Below, piece after piece: positions 17,203 through 25,480 of a stretch of 57,322 nucleotides of DNA. The DNA lies in the NCBI GenBank assembly GCA_000949895.1, contig JWIT01000021.1, positions 1-57,322 on the forward strand, read 5' to 3'. The translations under genes and the position numbers were made by a program. Within the stretch, counting starts at the first letter, position 1. Each line of letters opens with the position of its first letter. The DNA comes from Agrobacterium arsenijevicii (GTDB lineage: Bacteria > Pseudomonadota > Alphaproteobacteria > Rhizobiales > Rhizobiaceae). The notes beneath the pieces were generated by a model that saw only the letters and a program-made list of their open reading frames with translations, was not told the origin of the DNA and made no database searches.

Positions 17203-18042
17203 ATGACTGGCAAGATACTCGTAATCGGTTCCACCGGCACCATCGGCACGCCGCTGGTAAAGGCGCTTTTGACCAAGGGCGAAAGCGTGAAGGCGGCGTC
17301 GCGCACCGGCAACGCAGCGGACGGCGCAGAAGGGGTGAGGTTTGATTATACCGATGGCTCGACTTACGCGGACGCATTTGACGGTGTGGATCGGCTGTTT
17401 CTGATCCTCGCGGGTGGGCGTCTGGATGCCATCGACGCGCTGACGCCGGTGGTCGAGGAAGCCGCGCGTCGCAAGGTGAAGATCGTGTTCCTTAGCGTCT
17501 TCGGCGTCGATGCCGACGATTCCATTCCCTATCGCCAGATCGAGCTGAAGATCATCGCTTCCGGCGTGCCTTACGTCATTCTGCGCCCCAACTGGTTTGC
17601 CGATAATTTCCACACCTACTGGAAGGCCGGCATCGAACACGGCGAGATCGCCGTTCCGGCGGGCGAGGGCAAGTCGAGCTTCATCGACGTGCGCGATATC
17701 GCCGACAGTGCCGCAGCCGCTCTGACCTCGAATGCCTTCGACGGCAAGGCGTTCAACCTGACCGGCCCGAGGGCGATCGGTTACAGTGAAGCGGCCGCGA
17801 TCATCTCGCAGGCAATCGGCAAGCAGGTCGGCTATAGCGCGGTTTCGGACGAGGTCTTCATCGGCATCCTCACCGGTGCGGGCGTTCCCAAGGACTATGC
17901 CTCGTTCCTCGCCTCGATCTTCCACCCCGTGCGCGAGGGCTGGACCTCGGCGGTGACCGGCGATGTCGAGACTTTGACCGGCCACGCGCCGCGTTCGCTG
18001 GAGGCCTATGTGGCCGACCATCTGGATGCGCTGAAGGGCTGA
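17203..18042 (+). CDS. NmrA-like NAD(P)H-binding oxidoreductase
   Basis: A 279-residue atypical short-chain dehydrogenase. It shows the GxxGxxG nucleotide site (GSTGTIGTPLVKAL, residues 9-22), RPNWFADNF and FIDVRDIADSAAAAL, as in NmrA/QorB-type quinone oxidoreductases and redox-sensing proteins. The classical SDR Tyr-x-x-x-Lys is not evident, in line with NmrA-like members. It is transcribed away from the HxlR gene, so it is probably induced by quinones or electrophiles; the substrate is unknown. The ribosome site is GGAGAT before ATG 17203. Confidence 0.88.
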   Translation: MTGKILVIGSTGTIGTPLVKALLTKGESVKAASRTGNAADGAEGVRFDYTDGSTYADAFDGVDRLFLILAGGRLDAIDALTPVVEEAARRKVKIVFLSVFGVDADDSIPYRQIELKIIASGVPYVILRPNWFADNFHTYWKAGIEHGEIAVPAGEGKSSFIDVRDIADSAAAALTSNAFDGKAFNLTGPRAIGYSEAAAIISQAIGKQVGYSAVSDEVFIGILTGAGVPKDYASFLASIFHPVREGWTSAVTGDVETLTGHAPRSLEAYVADHLDALKG

Positions 18043-18058
18043 CGCTCAGAAACGAGAA

Positions 18059-18099
18059 GCCCGCCGCGCTCACGCCGGATCGGTGGAGCCGCGGCGGGC
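18059..18099. terminator. Hairpin between convergent genes
   Basis: GCCCGCCGC and GCGGCGGGC (18059-18067, 18091-18099) can pair around a 23-base loop. It spans the end of the oxidoreductase gap and the last codons of the convergent hydrolase gene. There is no T-run, so terminator function is only possible. Confidence 0.35.
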
Positions 18100-19734
18100 C
18101 TTGAAGAGCATTTTCAGCCGCTGGATATCGTCTGTAGTCCAGCCTTGTGGATCGGTCACCTCCGTCCAGGCATCGATATAATGTTCCGGCGCATAGACAT
18201 GGCCGTAACCGATCGGCGCCGTGGTGGCGGCGGCGACATCGAGACCGAGCTGAAGCAAAGTCACCACCGGGAACCAGCGGAAGGATGTGGAAACGTCAGG
18301 TCCGTGATGCGCCATCCATTGCGGCCGCCGGTAAAGCGAGGCGGGCTCGAAGAAGGTGATCGGGTCGCTGGCATATTGCAGATAAACGATGCGCATCGGC
18401 CCCCACGCCACATCAGGCATATGGGCGGTGGTATATTGGTTGGCGAAGCGGATGACGGAGGAATCGCGGAAACGCGGCAGCCATTCGGGCGTGCCCGGCA
18501 CCCGCCCATTGGTGGCCATGCGCCATGTGGGGCTGGAGAAGGGCGGGCCGCTCCACAGCGCGCCCTGGAAGGGGTCAGCCAGCACATCGTAAAGATCGGA
18601 GGATTTCTGCGAATTGAGCGAACCGAGGCTGAGGCCATGCAGGTAAAGCTTCGGCCGCGTCTCCTTCGGCAGGGTCGTCCAGTAGCCATAGACGGCCTGA
18701 AACAGCGCACGCGCCGTTTCCACGCCATAATCCGGTTCGGTCAAAAGCGCGATCCAGCTTGAAAGATAGGAATATTGCACGGCAACGCTCGCGACATCGC
18801 CGTCATGCAGATATTCGACGGTGTCGAGCGCTTCGGGGTCGATCCAGCCGGTGCCGGTGGGAATGACGACCAGCAGCACCTTGCGTTCGAACCCGCCGAC
18901 CCGCTTCAGCTCCTCCAGCGCAAGCGCTGCCCTTTGCTCGGGCGTGGACGCGGAATTCAGCCCCGCATAGACCCTGAGCGGCTCCTTGGCTGCGCGATGG
19001 GTGAAGGCGGAGATTTCTTGTGCCTCCGGCCCGCCGGCCACGAATTCCCGGCCTCTGCGACCAAGCGATTCCCATGTCATCAGCGAAGCGCTGCTGCCGG
19101 TTTTGAATGGATCGGAAGGGCGCGGCACATCCGGCTCGATCAGCGCATCCACCTGTTTCAGTGAGGAATCGGCAAACTTCAGGCCAATATCGAAGATCAG
19201 GCCGTTCAGCAGCATCCATGACAGCACGATGGCGGCAGCGATACCAAGCACATTGGCCAGCCGGCGCGGCAGGAAGTGACGACTGCGCGCGGAAAAGAAC
19301 CGCCGGATGAGCTGGAAAAGACGGCCCGCGCCGATGAGCAGGGCGGCGACCAGCACCGAAACACCGCCGGTCTTGGTGGGGTGGGCGCTGGGCAGCGGAT
19401 CGAGTTCCATCAGGATACGGATGGAGTTCTGCCAGTCTCGTGCCTGCCATAGAAACGCGATTGCCGTAATCGCGCTCGCGAGCGCGATGAGAAAACGGAT
19501 GCTGCGCCGGTTATGGTGCGAGGGGTGGGGTAGTTCCAGATAGGTCCAGACGGCGGTGAGCGCCACGCCGATCAGATAACCGATGGCAAAGGAAAATCCG
19601 CACAGCACACCCTGCATCAGCCATGTGCGCGGCAGAAGAGACGGTGTGAGCGAAGCGCAGAACAGAATAGTGCCGAAGACGATGCCGGTTGCCGAAAGAC
19701 CCGCAAACAACCGCCCAACCCATTGTTTCAACAA
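18070..19734 (-). CDS. Alpha/beta-hydrolase family membrane protein (Abhydrolase_9 type)
   Basis: A large membrane-anchored protein of about 554 residues (TTG start) with four hydrophobic segments in the N-terminal third (including TGIVFGTILFCASLTPSLLPR and VLCGFSFAIGYLIGVALTAVW) and a C-terminal alpha/beta-hydrolase domain. GLSLGS carries the presumed nucleophilic Ser. The pattern matches the family with paired Abhydrolase_9 N- and C-terminal domains, whose function is unknown. The start is uncertain: TTG 19734 has AGGGG upstream, while the longest frame would start at 19797 with a low-complexity leader. It is convergent with the NmrA-like gene. Confidence 0.8.
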   Translation of the reverse strand: MLKQWVGRLFAGLSATGIVFGTILFCASLTPSLLPRTWLMQGVLCGFSFAIGYLIGVALTAVWTYLELPHPSHHNRRSIRFLIALASAITAIAFLWQARDWQNSIRILMELDPLPSAHPTKTGGVSVLVAALLIGAGRLFQLIRRFFSARSRHFLPRRLANVLGIAAAIVLSWMLLNGLIFDIGLKFADSSLKQVDALIEPDVPRPSDPFKTGSSASLMTWESLGRRGREFVAGGPEAQEISAFTHRAAKEPLRVYAGLNSASTPEQRAALALEELKRVGGFERKVLLVVIPTGTGWIDPEALDTVEYLHDGDVASVAVQYSYLSSWIALLTEPDYGVETARALFQAVYGYWTTLPKETRPKLYLHGLSLGSLNSQKSSDLYDVLADPFQGALWSGPPFSSPTWRMATNGRVPGTPEWLPRFRDSSVIRFANQYTTAHMPDVAWGPMRIVYLQYASDPITFFEPASLYRRPQWMAHHGPDVSTSFRWFPVVTLLQLGLDVAAATTAPIGYGHVYAPEHYIDAWTEVTDPQGWTTDDIQRLKMLFKARRGSTDPA

Positions 19735-20206
19735 CTTGACTTGCCCCTTTTGCCCGCCGCCTGACACGAGTGTAGTATGCGGCGGGCGAGGGTGCAAACC
19801 CTGTTCGCAGGATAAAAATCACAAAGATAGGAAAATAATCCTTTACACCGTGACGGTGGTTTGATAGGTTTAGGTCACAGTCGGAGATTTGCGGCTGAAC
19901 GGCGAATGCCGGTTGGGCAAGCTGTCGTTCCGATTTTATGACAACCTCCCGCCATACTCGCCCTTGAGGCGAGGATCCATAGCCGGTCAAGCGGTGGATC
20001 CTGGGGACAAGCCCGAGGATGACGTCGGAGTGTCTGGTGAGGGTTGTCATGCATTGGATGATGCCCACGCCTCGTTCGTCTCCGAAAGGAGCATGACGAT
20101 AGAGGGCGCTCAGACTTTATCTGCAATCTGAACCGGTTCCGAGGGTGGCATTCCCCCAAGCGGCGCGCTCTTGCGTATTCATATTATTCTCTCGCAGGTC
20201 GATCCC
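19735..20206. other. Intergenic region upstream of the gene transfer agent cluster
   Basis: About 470 bases without a convincing gene. It contains the palindrome CACCGT-G-ACGGTG (19846-19858), repeat B2 (19940-20048) and an AT-rich stretch just before the first GTA gene (TTGCGTATTCATATTATTC, 20171-20189) that could hold a promoter. The 80-codon ORF at 19889-20131 mostly translates the repeat and is not believed. Confidence 0.6.
19940..20048. repeat. Palindromic intergenic repeat B, copy 2
   Basis: Outer arms GACAACCTC and GAGGGTTGTC enclose a B-type element: the left half reads ACTCGCCCTTGAGGCGAGG, the right half GGGGACAAGCCCGAGGATGA. It lies directly upstream of the GTA cluster. Confidence 0.75.
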
Positions 20207-20740
20207 ATGACGAATTTCCGCAATTGCGATCCGGCGCTCCACGGCGTCTGGCCGGAAGAGTGCGCCTATGGCGGCGAGGGGAGGCTGGACACCGCGCCTG
20301 AGACAAAATCGCGAGCCGATAAGCTGGCCGCTGAAGATGCGGCGCGCAACGGTGAACTGCGGCAGATGATGAACGAGCTGACGGTGGAGATGCGCGATCA
20401 GTTTTACATGTATCGCAACCTGCGGCAGGCAAGCGAGGCGGCATTATTGGCGACGGCGGAAGACGCTTCGGGCAAACAGGCGCGCGCCGATGTGAAGGCC
20501 GCGACAGACCAACTTTCGGTGGTTGTTCGGACGCTGGAGCGGATCGATGTCTTGCAAAGGCTTTTGGCGGAAGAGCGCGCCGCGCTTTCCGGAGAGGATG
20601 ACACTGATAGCGAAGATTACGAAGCCGCAGTGGCGCATTTCCTCAAACGCATCGACGAACTGGCAGAGCAGAAATGCCGCGCAAGACTGGAAGCGGCGAT
20701 CACGCTTGCGCCGGACATTCCGGCAGGGTCTGGCGCATGA
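20207..20740 (+). CDS. GTA g1-like protein, probable small terminase subunit
   Basis: A 177-residue, largely helical and charged protein (coiled-coil-like heptads about residues 40-120) immediately before the large terminase, overlapping it by ATGA. In the Rhodobacter GTA the gene in this place (g1) encodes a small terminase that lacks a sequence-specific DNA-binding domain, which helps explain random DNA packaging. No helix-turn-helix is seen here either. The protein is longer than a typical g1 and opens with a distinct N-terminal segment (NCDPALHGVWPEECAYGG). ATG 20207 has AGG eight bases upstream; the TTG at 20171 is not supported. The assignment rests mainly on position. Confidence 0.65.
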   Translation: MTNFRNCDPALHGVWPEECAYGGEGRLDTAPETKSRADKLAAEDAARNGELRQMMNELTVEMRDQFYMYRNLRQASEAALLATAEDASGKQARADVKAATDQLSVVVRTLERIDVLQRLLAEERAALSGEDDTDSEDYEAAVAHFLKRIDELAEQKCRARLEAAITLAPDIPAGSGA

Positions 20741-21996
20741 CGGGTCTTTCGCCAGAACCCCGACTACAGGAGCAGGTCTTTACCCTTCTGCGCGACTGGC
20801 GTTTCATCGGCAACCTGCCGCAGCAGCCGCCGGATGGTGACTGGCGGACGTGGCTTCTGATCGGCGGGCGCGGCTCCGGCAAGACCCGCGCCGGGGCCGA
20901 ATGGGTGCACAGGATTGCGTCCGCTGCGAAACATTCGGATTTGCGCATCGCGCTGGTGGCGGAAACGCTGGGGGATGCCCGCGAGGTGATGATCGACGGC
21001 ATTTCCGGCATCTGCCGCATTGCCCGCCGCCGCCGTCCTGCCTTCGAGGTCACGCGCCGGCGGCTCGTCTGGCCGAACGGGGCGATGGCGCAGGTGTTTT
21101 CGTCCGAAGACCCCGAAAGCCTGCGCGGCCCGCAATTCCACATGGCCTGGGCCGATGAACTCGGGAAATGGAAATATCCGCAGGAAACCTGGGACATGTT
21201 GCAATTCGGCCTGCGTCTGGGCGAGGCCCCACGGCAACTGGTGACGACGACGCCACGGCCGATTCCGCTGTTGAAGGCGCTCCTGGCCGACCCTTCGAGC
21301 CGGGTGGCGCGGATGCCGACGGCGATGAATGCGCAAAACCTGTCGCCCGGTTTCCTGAAAGCCATGCATGACCGTTACGGCGGCACGCGGCTGGGGCGTC
21401 AGGAAATCGGCGGCGAACTGATCGACGAGCGGGAAGGCGCACTGTGGAAACGTGCCGATCTGGAAGCGATTGTAGAAACCGAACACGAGCCGCTGGCACG
21501 GGTCGTGGTCGCGGTCGACCCGCCTGCCGGGATAGGCGAAAATTCCTGCTGCGGCATCGTGGCAGTGGGGCTTGGCATATCAGGCAAACTGGTGGTTCTT
21601 GCGGATTGTTCGGTGGAGGCCGAAACGCCGGCCGGCTGGGCGCGCGCCGTGGTCGCCGCCGTCCGCCGTCACGAGGCCGACCGGGTGGTGGCCGAGGTCA
21701 ATCAGGGCGGGGAGATGGTGCGGGCGATGTTGCAAAGCATCGATGCCAACCTGCCGCTGATGCTGGTGCGGGCAAGCCGCGGCAAATTCACCCGCGCCGA
21801 GCCGGTGGCCGCACTTTACGAACAGGGCAGGGTGCGGCACGCCGCACGGTTTGAGAAGCTCACGGACCAGATGGCGGATTTCGGACCCGATGGGTTGTCC
21901 TCCGGACGCTCGCCCGACCGGCTGGATGCGCTGGTCTGGGCGATAACGGCGCTGACGACGACGGTGGCCGGTGAGCCGAGGGTGCGGGGGATGTGA
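20737..21996 (+). CDS. GTA large terminase (TerL, g2-like)
   Basis: A 419-residue DNA-packaging motor. It has an N-terminal ATPase with Walker A GGRGSGKT (43-50) and Walker B HMAWADE, a TTTPRP coupling motif, and a C-terminal RNase H-like nuclease with VVVAVDPPAG and SPDRLDALVWA acidic residues. It would translocate host DNA into proheads and cut headfuls. The ATG at 20737 overlaps the stop of the upstream gene, so the longer reading is rejected. All catalytic motifs look intact. Unusually for a GTA, the next gene downstream on the + strand is a regulator rather than the portal. Confidence 0.93.
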   Translation: MTGLSPEPRLQEQVFTLLRDWRFIGNLPQQPPDGDWRTWLLIGGRGSGKTRAGAEWVHRIASAAKHSDLRIALVAETLGDAREVMIDGISGICRIARRRRPAFEVTRRRLVWPNGAMAQVFSSEDPESLRGPQFHMAWADELGKWKYPQETWDMLQFGLRLGEAPRQLVTTTPRPIPLLKALLADPSSRVARMPTAMNAQNLSPGFLKAMHDRYGGTRLGRQEIGGELIDEREGALWKRADLEAIVETEHEPLARVVVAVDPPAGIGENSCCGIVAVGLGISGKLVVLADCSVEAETPAGWARAVVAAVRRHEADRVVAEVNQGGEMVRAMLQSIDANLPLMLVRASRGKFTRAEPVAALYEQGRVRHAARFEKLTDQMADFGPDGLSSGRSPDRLDALVWAITALTTTVAGEPRVRGM

Positions 21997-22028
21997 GCGC
22001 ACCCTCCAGTCCAAACACCGAGGTATCC

Positions 22029-23507
22029 TTACTCCGGCAGCTTTTTCGGCAGCCAGAGCCACGCGATGATGCCGACAATGAGGGTAAGCAGGCCGCCCGT
22101 CCCGATGGCGATGTGCAGTCCGGTCAGAAAGGCCTGCTTGGCCTGCGCGGCGACATCGGGGGTGATACCCGCATGATCGAGCGTTTCGTTGAGCGTTCCG
22201 GCAACACCGGGGCCGAGCAGACGGAAGCTGAGCGAGGCCAATGATCCAAGCAGGGTGATGCCGAGCGCATTGCCCAGCTCGTTGCTGGTCTCGGCAATCG
22301 AACCGGCAGCACCGGCCCGCTCGGCGGGAACCGCTGACACCGCGACCTCGGCCACGAGGCTGAAGGACAGCCCGTAGCCGATGCCGGCAATGATCGTCGA
22401 GGCGATGAAGGCGGGTGCACCGGCATCGGTGCTGGTGAACAGCAGTATGAAGATGCCTGCGCTGATCAGAAAGTGCGTCGCCACAAGCGCGGTCTTGCGG
22501 CCGATCCACTCCACGATGCGGGCGGTTCCCACACATGTTGCGGTCAGCACGATGGCCCCCGGCAGCGTCAAAAGCGCCGTGGTGAAGACATCGAAGCCGA
22601 GCACCGATTGCAGATAGATGCCGGAGAGGAAACCGGCGGCCGACCATATGAGCAGGGACAGAAGCCCGGTCAGGATCGCGATTGAAAAAATGCGGTCGCG
22701 GAACAGGCTGACATCGAGCAGCGGATAATCGATACGGGTCTGCCGGTAGAGGAACAGCGCCAGTCCGACAATGCCGACGATCCCGCCGATGGATTGCGTC
22801 ACCGTCAGGCCCTCGGCTGCGGCGGTCTTGAGCGACCAGGTGAACAACAGGATGCCGGCAAATGACAGCACGAGGCTCGGAATGTCGATCCGGCTCTCAA
22901 CCGTCGAGCGCACTTCGCGCAGCAGGGCCGGCGCGACGATCAGGAAGGTGAGCACGATGGGAACATTAATCAGGAACACCGCACCCCACGCGAAGTGCCG
23001 CAGCAACATGCCGCCGATAAGCGGGCCGATGGCGAAACCGGCCGCGAATGTTGCAGCAAAAATGCCGATGGCCTGCGCACGCATGCGCGGATCGGGAAAC
23101 AGGGCGCTGACGATTGCCAGCGCGGACGGCAGCAATGTCGCGCCACCCAGCCCCATCAGCGCCCGCGCGGCGATCAGCATCAGGGGCGATTGCGAATAGG
23201 CCGCACTGAGCGATCCCACACCGAAGATCACGGTGCCGACCATGATGAGTCTGAGCCGCCCGTAGCGGTCGCCGATATTTCCAAAGGCGATCAGCAACGA
23301 TCCAACCACGAAACCATAGATATCGAGGATCCAGAGCACTTGGTCGGCAGTCGGCGTGAGAGCGGAGGTCACATGCGGCATGGCGAGGTAAAGAATGGAG
23401 CCGTCCATGGCAACAAGCAGAACAAGCGGCAGCACGGCCATCAGGCCAAGCCATGCCTTTCGATCCGCTGAGTGTGGAAGTGTCATTTCAGTTATTGGGT
23501 CAGTCAT
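22029..23507 (-). CDS. DHA2-family MFS efflux transporter (14 TM)
   Basis: A 492-residue inner-membrane protein with about 14 hydrophobic helices. It shows LYLAMPHVTSAL and DQVLWILDIYGFVVGSLLIAFGNIGDRYGRLRLI (motif D1 and motif A) and ALMGLGGATLLPSALAIVSALF (motif C), as in QacA/SmvA drug:proton antiporters. It opposes the GTA genes and lies 32 bases from the terminase stop. The divergent TetR gene 130 bases away is the likely repressor. ATG 23507 is the accepted start; the upstream 14 codons are not needed. Substrate unknown, probably lipophilic cations or biocides. Confidence 0.92.
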   Translation of the reverse strand: MTDPITEMTLPHSADRKAWLGLMAVLPLVLLVAMDGSILYLAMPHVTSALTPTADQVLWILDIYGFVVGSLLIAFGNIGDRYGRLRLIMVGTVIFGVGSLSAAYSQSPLMLIAARALMGLGGATLLPSALAIVSALFPDPRMRAQAIGIFAATFAAGFAIGPLIGGMLLRHFAWGAVFLINVPIVLTFLIVAPALLREVRSTVESRIDIPSLVLSFAGILLFTWSLKTAAAEGLTVTQSIGGIVGIVGLALFLYRQTRIDYPLLDVSLFRDRIFSIAILTGLLSLLIWSAAGFLSGIYLQSVLGFDVFTTALLTLPGAIVLTATCVGTARIVEWIGRKTALVATHFLISAGIFILLFTSTDAGAPAFIASTIIAGIGYGLSFSLVAEVAVSAVPAERAGAAGSIAETSNELGNALGITLLGSLASLSFRLLGPGVAGTLNETLDHAGITPDVAAQAKQAFLTGLHIAIGTGGLLTLIVGIIAWLWLPKKLPE

Positions 23508-23600
23508 GGGGCAAGAATCCTTGGCGAACGGCGCGTACAGGCGTGCCATTCCGGCCGCCGACGCGAGGGCCGGCGGGTGGTTGCGGTTGGGAGGCTTCTT

Positions 23601-23637
23601 CTATATACTTAACGTAACTTACTTTTGGTACATAGAT
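23601..23637. promoter_or_regulatory. TetR/efflux divergent promoter region with operator
   Basis: The AT-rich segment CTATATACTTAACGTAACTT contains the palindrome GTAA-C-TTAC (23614-23622) and lies just before the TetR start. TATATA (23602-23607) could be the -10 element of the leftward efflux gene. A TetR dimer bound here would cover both promoters. Visual assignment only. Confidence 0.5.
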
Positions 23638-24264
23638 ATGTCAAGCACACATGATGACACCCAGGCGGCTGCGAAACGCGTTCGTCTCAGCCGTGAGCAG
23701 CGGCTGCGCCAGCTCCTTGATGTGGCGTGGCGGCTGGCGCGTGTGGAAGGCACCGACGCGCTGACATTGCCGCGTCTGGCCGAGGAGGCCGGTGTCACCA
23801 AACCGGTGATTTACGACCATTTCGGCACGCGCAACGGCCTGCTGACCGCGCTCTATCAGGATTTTGACGCGCGCCAAACAGCGTTGATAGACGCCGCTCT
23901 GGAGGCGCGCGGGCCGACATTGGAGGAGACGGCCAAGGTCATTGCCTCCTCTTATGTCGAGTGCGTGCTGGCCCAGGGCCGCGAGATTCCCGGTGTGCTG
24001 GCCGGGCTTGCCGGCTCCCCGGAACTGGAGCGCGTGAAGCGGGATTATCAACTCGTCTTCATCGGGAAATGTCGAAGCATACTTGCTCCATTCGCGGGGC
24101 CAAAGGCTATCGCACAATCCGGCTTCTGGGCGATGCTGGGTGCCGCCGACGCCTTGTCCCACGCCGCCGCGACGGGTGAGATCACGGCGGAACAGGCGCA
24201 GGCCGAACTCTACGAGATCATCGTCGCCATGGTCGGCAGGAACCGTCGACAGGACATGGCGTGA
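23638..24264 (+). CDS. TetR-family transcriptional repressor
   Basis: A 208-residue regulator with an N-terminal TetR helix-turn-helix (about residues 20-65, RLRQLLDVAWRLARVEGTD then LPRLAEEAGVTKPVIYDHFGTRNGLL) and a helical ligand domain. The longer in-frame reading starting at 23395 lies inside the transporter gene on the other strand and is not believed; ATG 23638 gives a normal N terminus. It is divergent from the DHA2 transporter, the standard arrangement for a drug-responsive repressor and its pump. It is followed by a strong hairpin terminator. The module is nested inside the GTA cluster. Confidence 0.92.
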   Translation: MSSTHDDTQAAAKRVRLSREQRLRQLLDVAWRLARVEGTDALTLPRLAEEAGVTKPVIYDHFGTRNGLLTALYQDFDARQTALIDAALEARGPTLEETAKVIASSYVECVLAQGREIPGVLAGLAGSPELERVKRDYQLVFIGKCRSILAPFAGPKAIAQSGFWAMLGAADALSHAAATGEITAEQAQAELYEIIVAMVGRNRRQDMA

Positions 24265-24308
24265 ATACGGGATTCACGCAGAGCGTGTGAGGCATCCTGC
24301 ACACCGTC

Positions 24309-24350
24309 AAAAACAAATGGCCCGGCAAACTTACCGGGCCATTTGTTTTT
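24309..24350. terminator. Strong bidirectional terminator hairpin
   Basis: A perfect 17-base stem (AAAAACAAATGGCCCGG at 24309-24325 pairs with 24334-24350) around an 8-base loop, with A- and T-runs at the ends. It would stop transcription from the TetR gene on the + strand and from the small ORF at 24464-24571 on the - strand. Confidence 0.93.
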
Positions 24351-24463
24351 GCGCCTGTAATGCTGCGTCAGGTCTCCACAATCGATGACACCACCTCGGT
24401 CAGAACCTGCCCGGGGACAATGTCGAGTGCGCAGAAGCGTTTAGAAATAAACGCCAGCAGCCT

Positions 24464-24571
24464 TTATTTCTTCGGAGATTGCGCCGGTTTGGGCTGAGAG
24501 CCGGTTTCGCGCATCTGGCGCCACTCGTTTTCGAGACGGTCATAAACGGTCTGGGGGATTGTCGCTGTCAT
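24464..24571 (-). CDS. Small ORF (35 aa) with strong ribosome site
   Basis: Reads MTATIPQTVYDRLENEW, continuing through QMRETGSQ to a Pro/Lys-rich end (PKPAQSPKK). The AAGGAGGA ribosome site sits seven bases before the ATG, and a weak alpha-type promoter (TTGAAT, 17 bases, CTAACT on the minus strand at 24623-24651) lies upstream. Transcription would end at the hairpin 24309-24350. The protein is soluble, amphipathic and charged, with no recognised family. It lies within the GTA cluster and is too short for routine gene calling. The codons fit the host, but confidence rests mainly on the ribosome site. Confidence 0.6.
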   Translation of the reverse strand: MTATIPQTVYDRLENEWRQMRETGSQPKPAQSPKK

Positions 24572-24687
24572 GGTGGCATTCCTCCTTGAATGGTCAACGC
24601 TGCGATATTGCGCGGTGAATGGAGTTAGCGCTCCAAGGTTGCGGAATTCAAGGAATTTTTTACCTCAAAACCCCGGCCTCAGGATTA

Positions 24688-24719
24688 AAATCGATTAGGT
24701 TTTTTTCAAATCGATTTAG
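24688..24719. promoter_or_regulatory. Tandem AAATCGATT sites upstream of endolysin gene
   Basis: AAATCGATTAG (24688-24698) and AAATCGATTTAG (24708-24719) repeat with exactly 20 bases between equivalent positions, two helical turns. The core AAATCGATTT is itself palindromic. This suggests two regulator dimers on one face of the DNA, 65 bases before the endolysin start. The binding protein is unknown. Confidence 0.55.
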
Positions 24720-24783
24720 TTCTGATGGCCGTCATGTGGAAAACTTGGGGGGTGATATCGCCCCCGATTTTCGGGAGCCGGCT

Positions 24784-25422
24784 ATGGCCTATGACGAGGC
24801 GCGATTCTTCGCGCCGATGCGAATTTCCATTTTCGGCGGCCGCCTGCGCGCCGCACAGCTTGCCGGGACGAAGACGATATTGGCGGGTTTCGACAAGGCA
24901 CTGCCGGGCGGTGATCCGCGCTGGCTGGCCTATATGCTGGCCACCGCCTTTCACGAGACGGCGGCGACCATGCAGCCGGTGCGCGAGACATTGGCGGCAA
25001 GCGATGCGGAGGCGATAGCACGGCTTGATCGCGCCTTTGCGGCGGGCAGGCTGCCCATGGTGCGCAAGCCCTATTGGCGACAGGACGTGGAAGATAAATG
25101 CTGGCTGGGGCGTGGTTTCGTGCAACTGACCCATCGCCGCAATTACGAGGCTATGTCGGCGCTAACGGGCGTGGACCTGCTGGCTCGCCTCGAACGGGCC
25201 ATGGAGCCGGATGTGGCAACCGCGATCCTGATCCACGGCATGGCGGCAGGCAGCTTCACGGGCCGCAAGCTTTCCGATGTCTTTGAGGGCAGGCGGGAGG
25301 ATTGGGATGATGCGCGTGCCGTCATCAACGGCAGCGACCGCGCCCGGCTTGTGGGGGATTACGGCCGCGCATTTCATCGTGCCCTTTTGGCGGCGCGGAT
25401 TGAACCGGCGCGGGCCAGATGA
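24784..25422 (+). CDS. GH19-like endolysin / lysozyme
   Basis: A 212-residue glycoside hydrolase resembling the family 19 chitinase/lysozyme fold used by phage endolysins. LAYMLATAFHETAATMQPVRE contains the catalytic Glu after His, and GRGFVQLTHRRNYE matches the GRGxxQLT signature. No signal peptide is present, so export would need a holin. ATG 24784 has GGGAG five bases upstream. The gene lies between terminase and portal of the GTA cluster, on the same strand, and could release particles by lysing the cell. A chitinase role is less likely given the size and context. Confidence 0.85.
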   Translation: MAYDEARFFAPMRISIFGGRLRAAQLAGTKTILAGFDKALPGGDPRWLAYMLATAFHETAATMQPVRETLAASDAEAIARLDRAFAAGRLPMVRKPYWRQDVEDKCWLGRGFVQLTHRRNYEAMSALTGVDLLARLERAMEPDVATAILIHGMAAGSFTGRKLSDVFEGRREDWDDARAVINGSDRARLVGDYGRAFHRALLAARIEPARAR

Positions 25423-25480
25423 TAACCCGTTAGCAAGCGCCGCAAAGGCCATATTCGAATTTTGCATGACAGGTGACACC

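Noticed and set aside
19889..20131. 80-codon ORF upstream of the GTA
   Set aside because: Its central part is a translation of repeat B2 and it lacks a ribosome site.
20091..20131. 12-codon ORF after AAAGGAG near 20086
   Set aside because: The ribosome site lies only one base from the ATG, too close for normal initiation.
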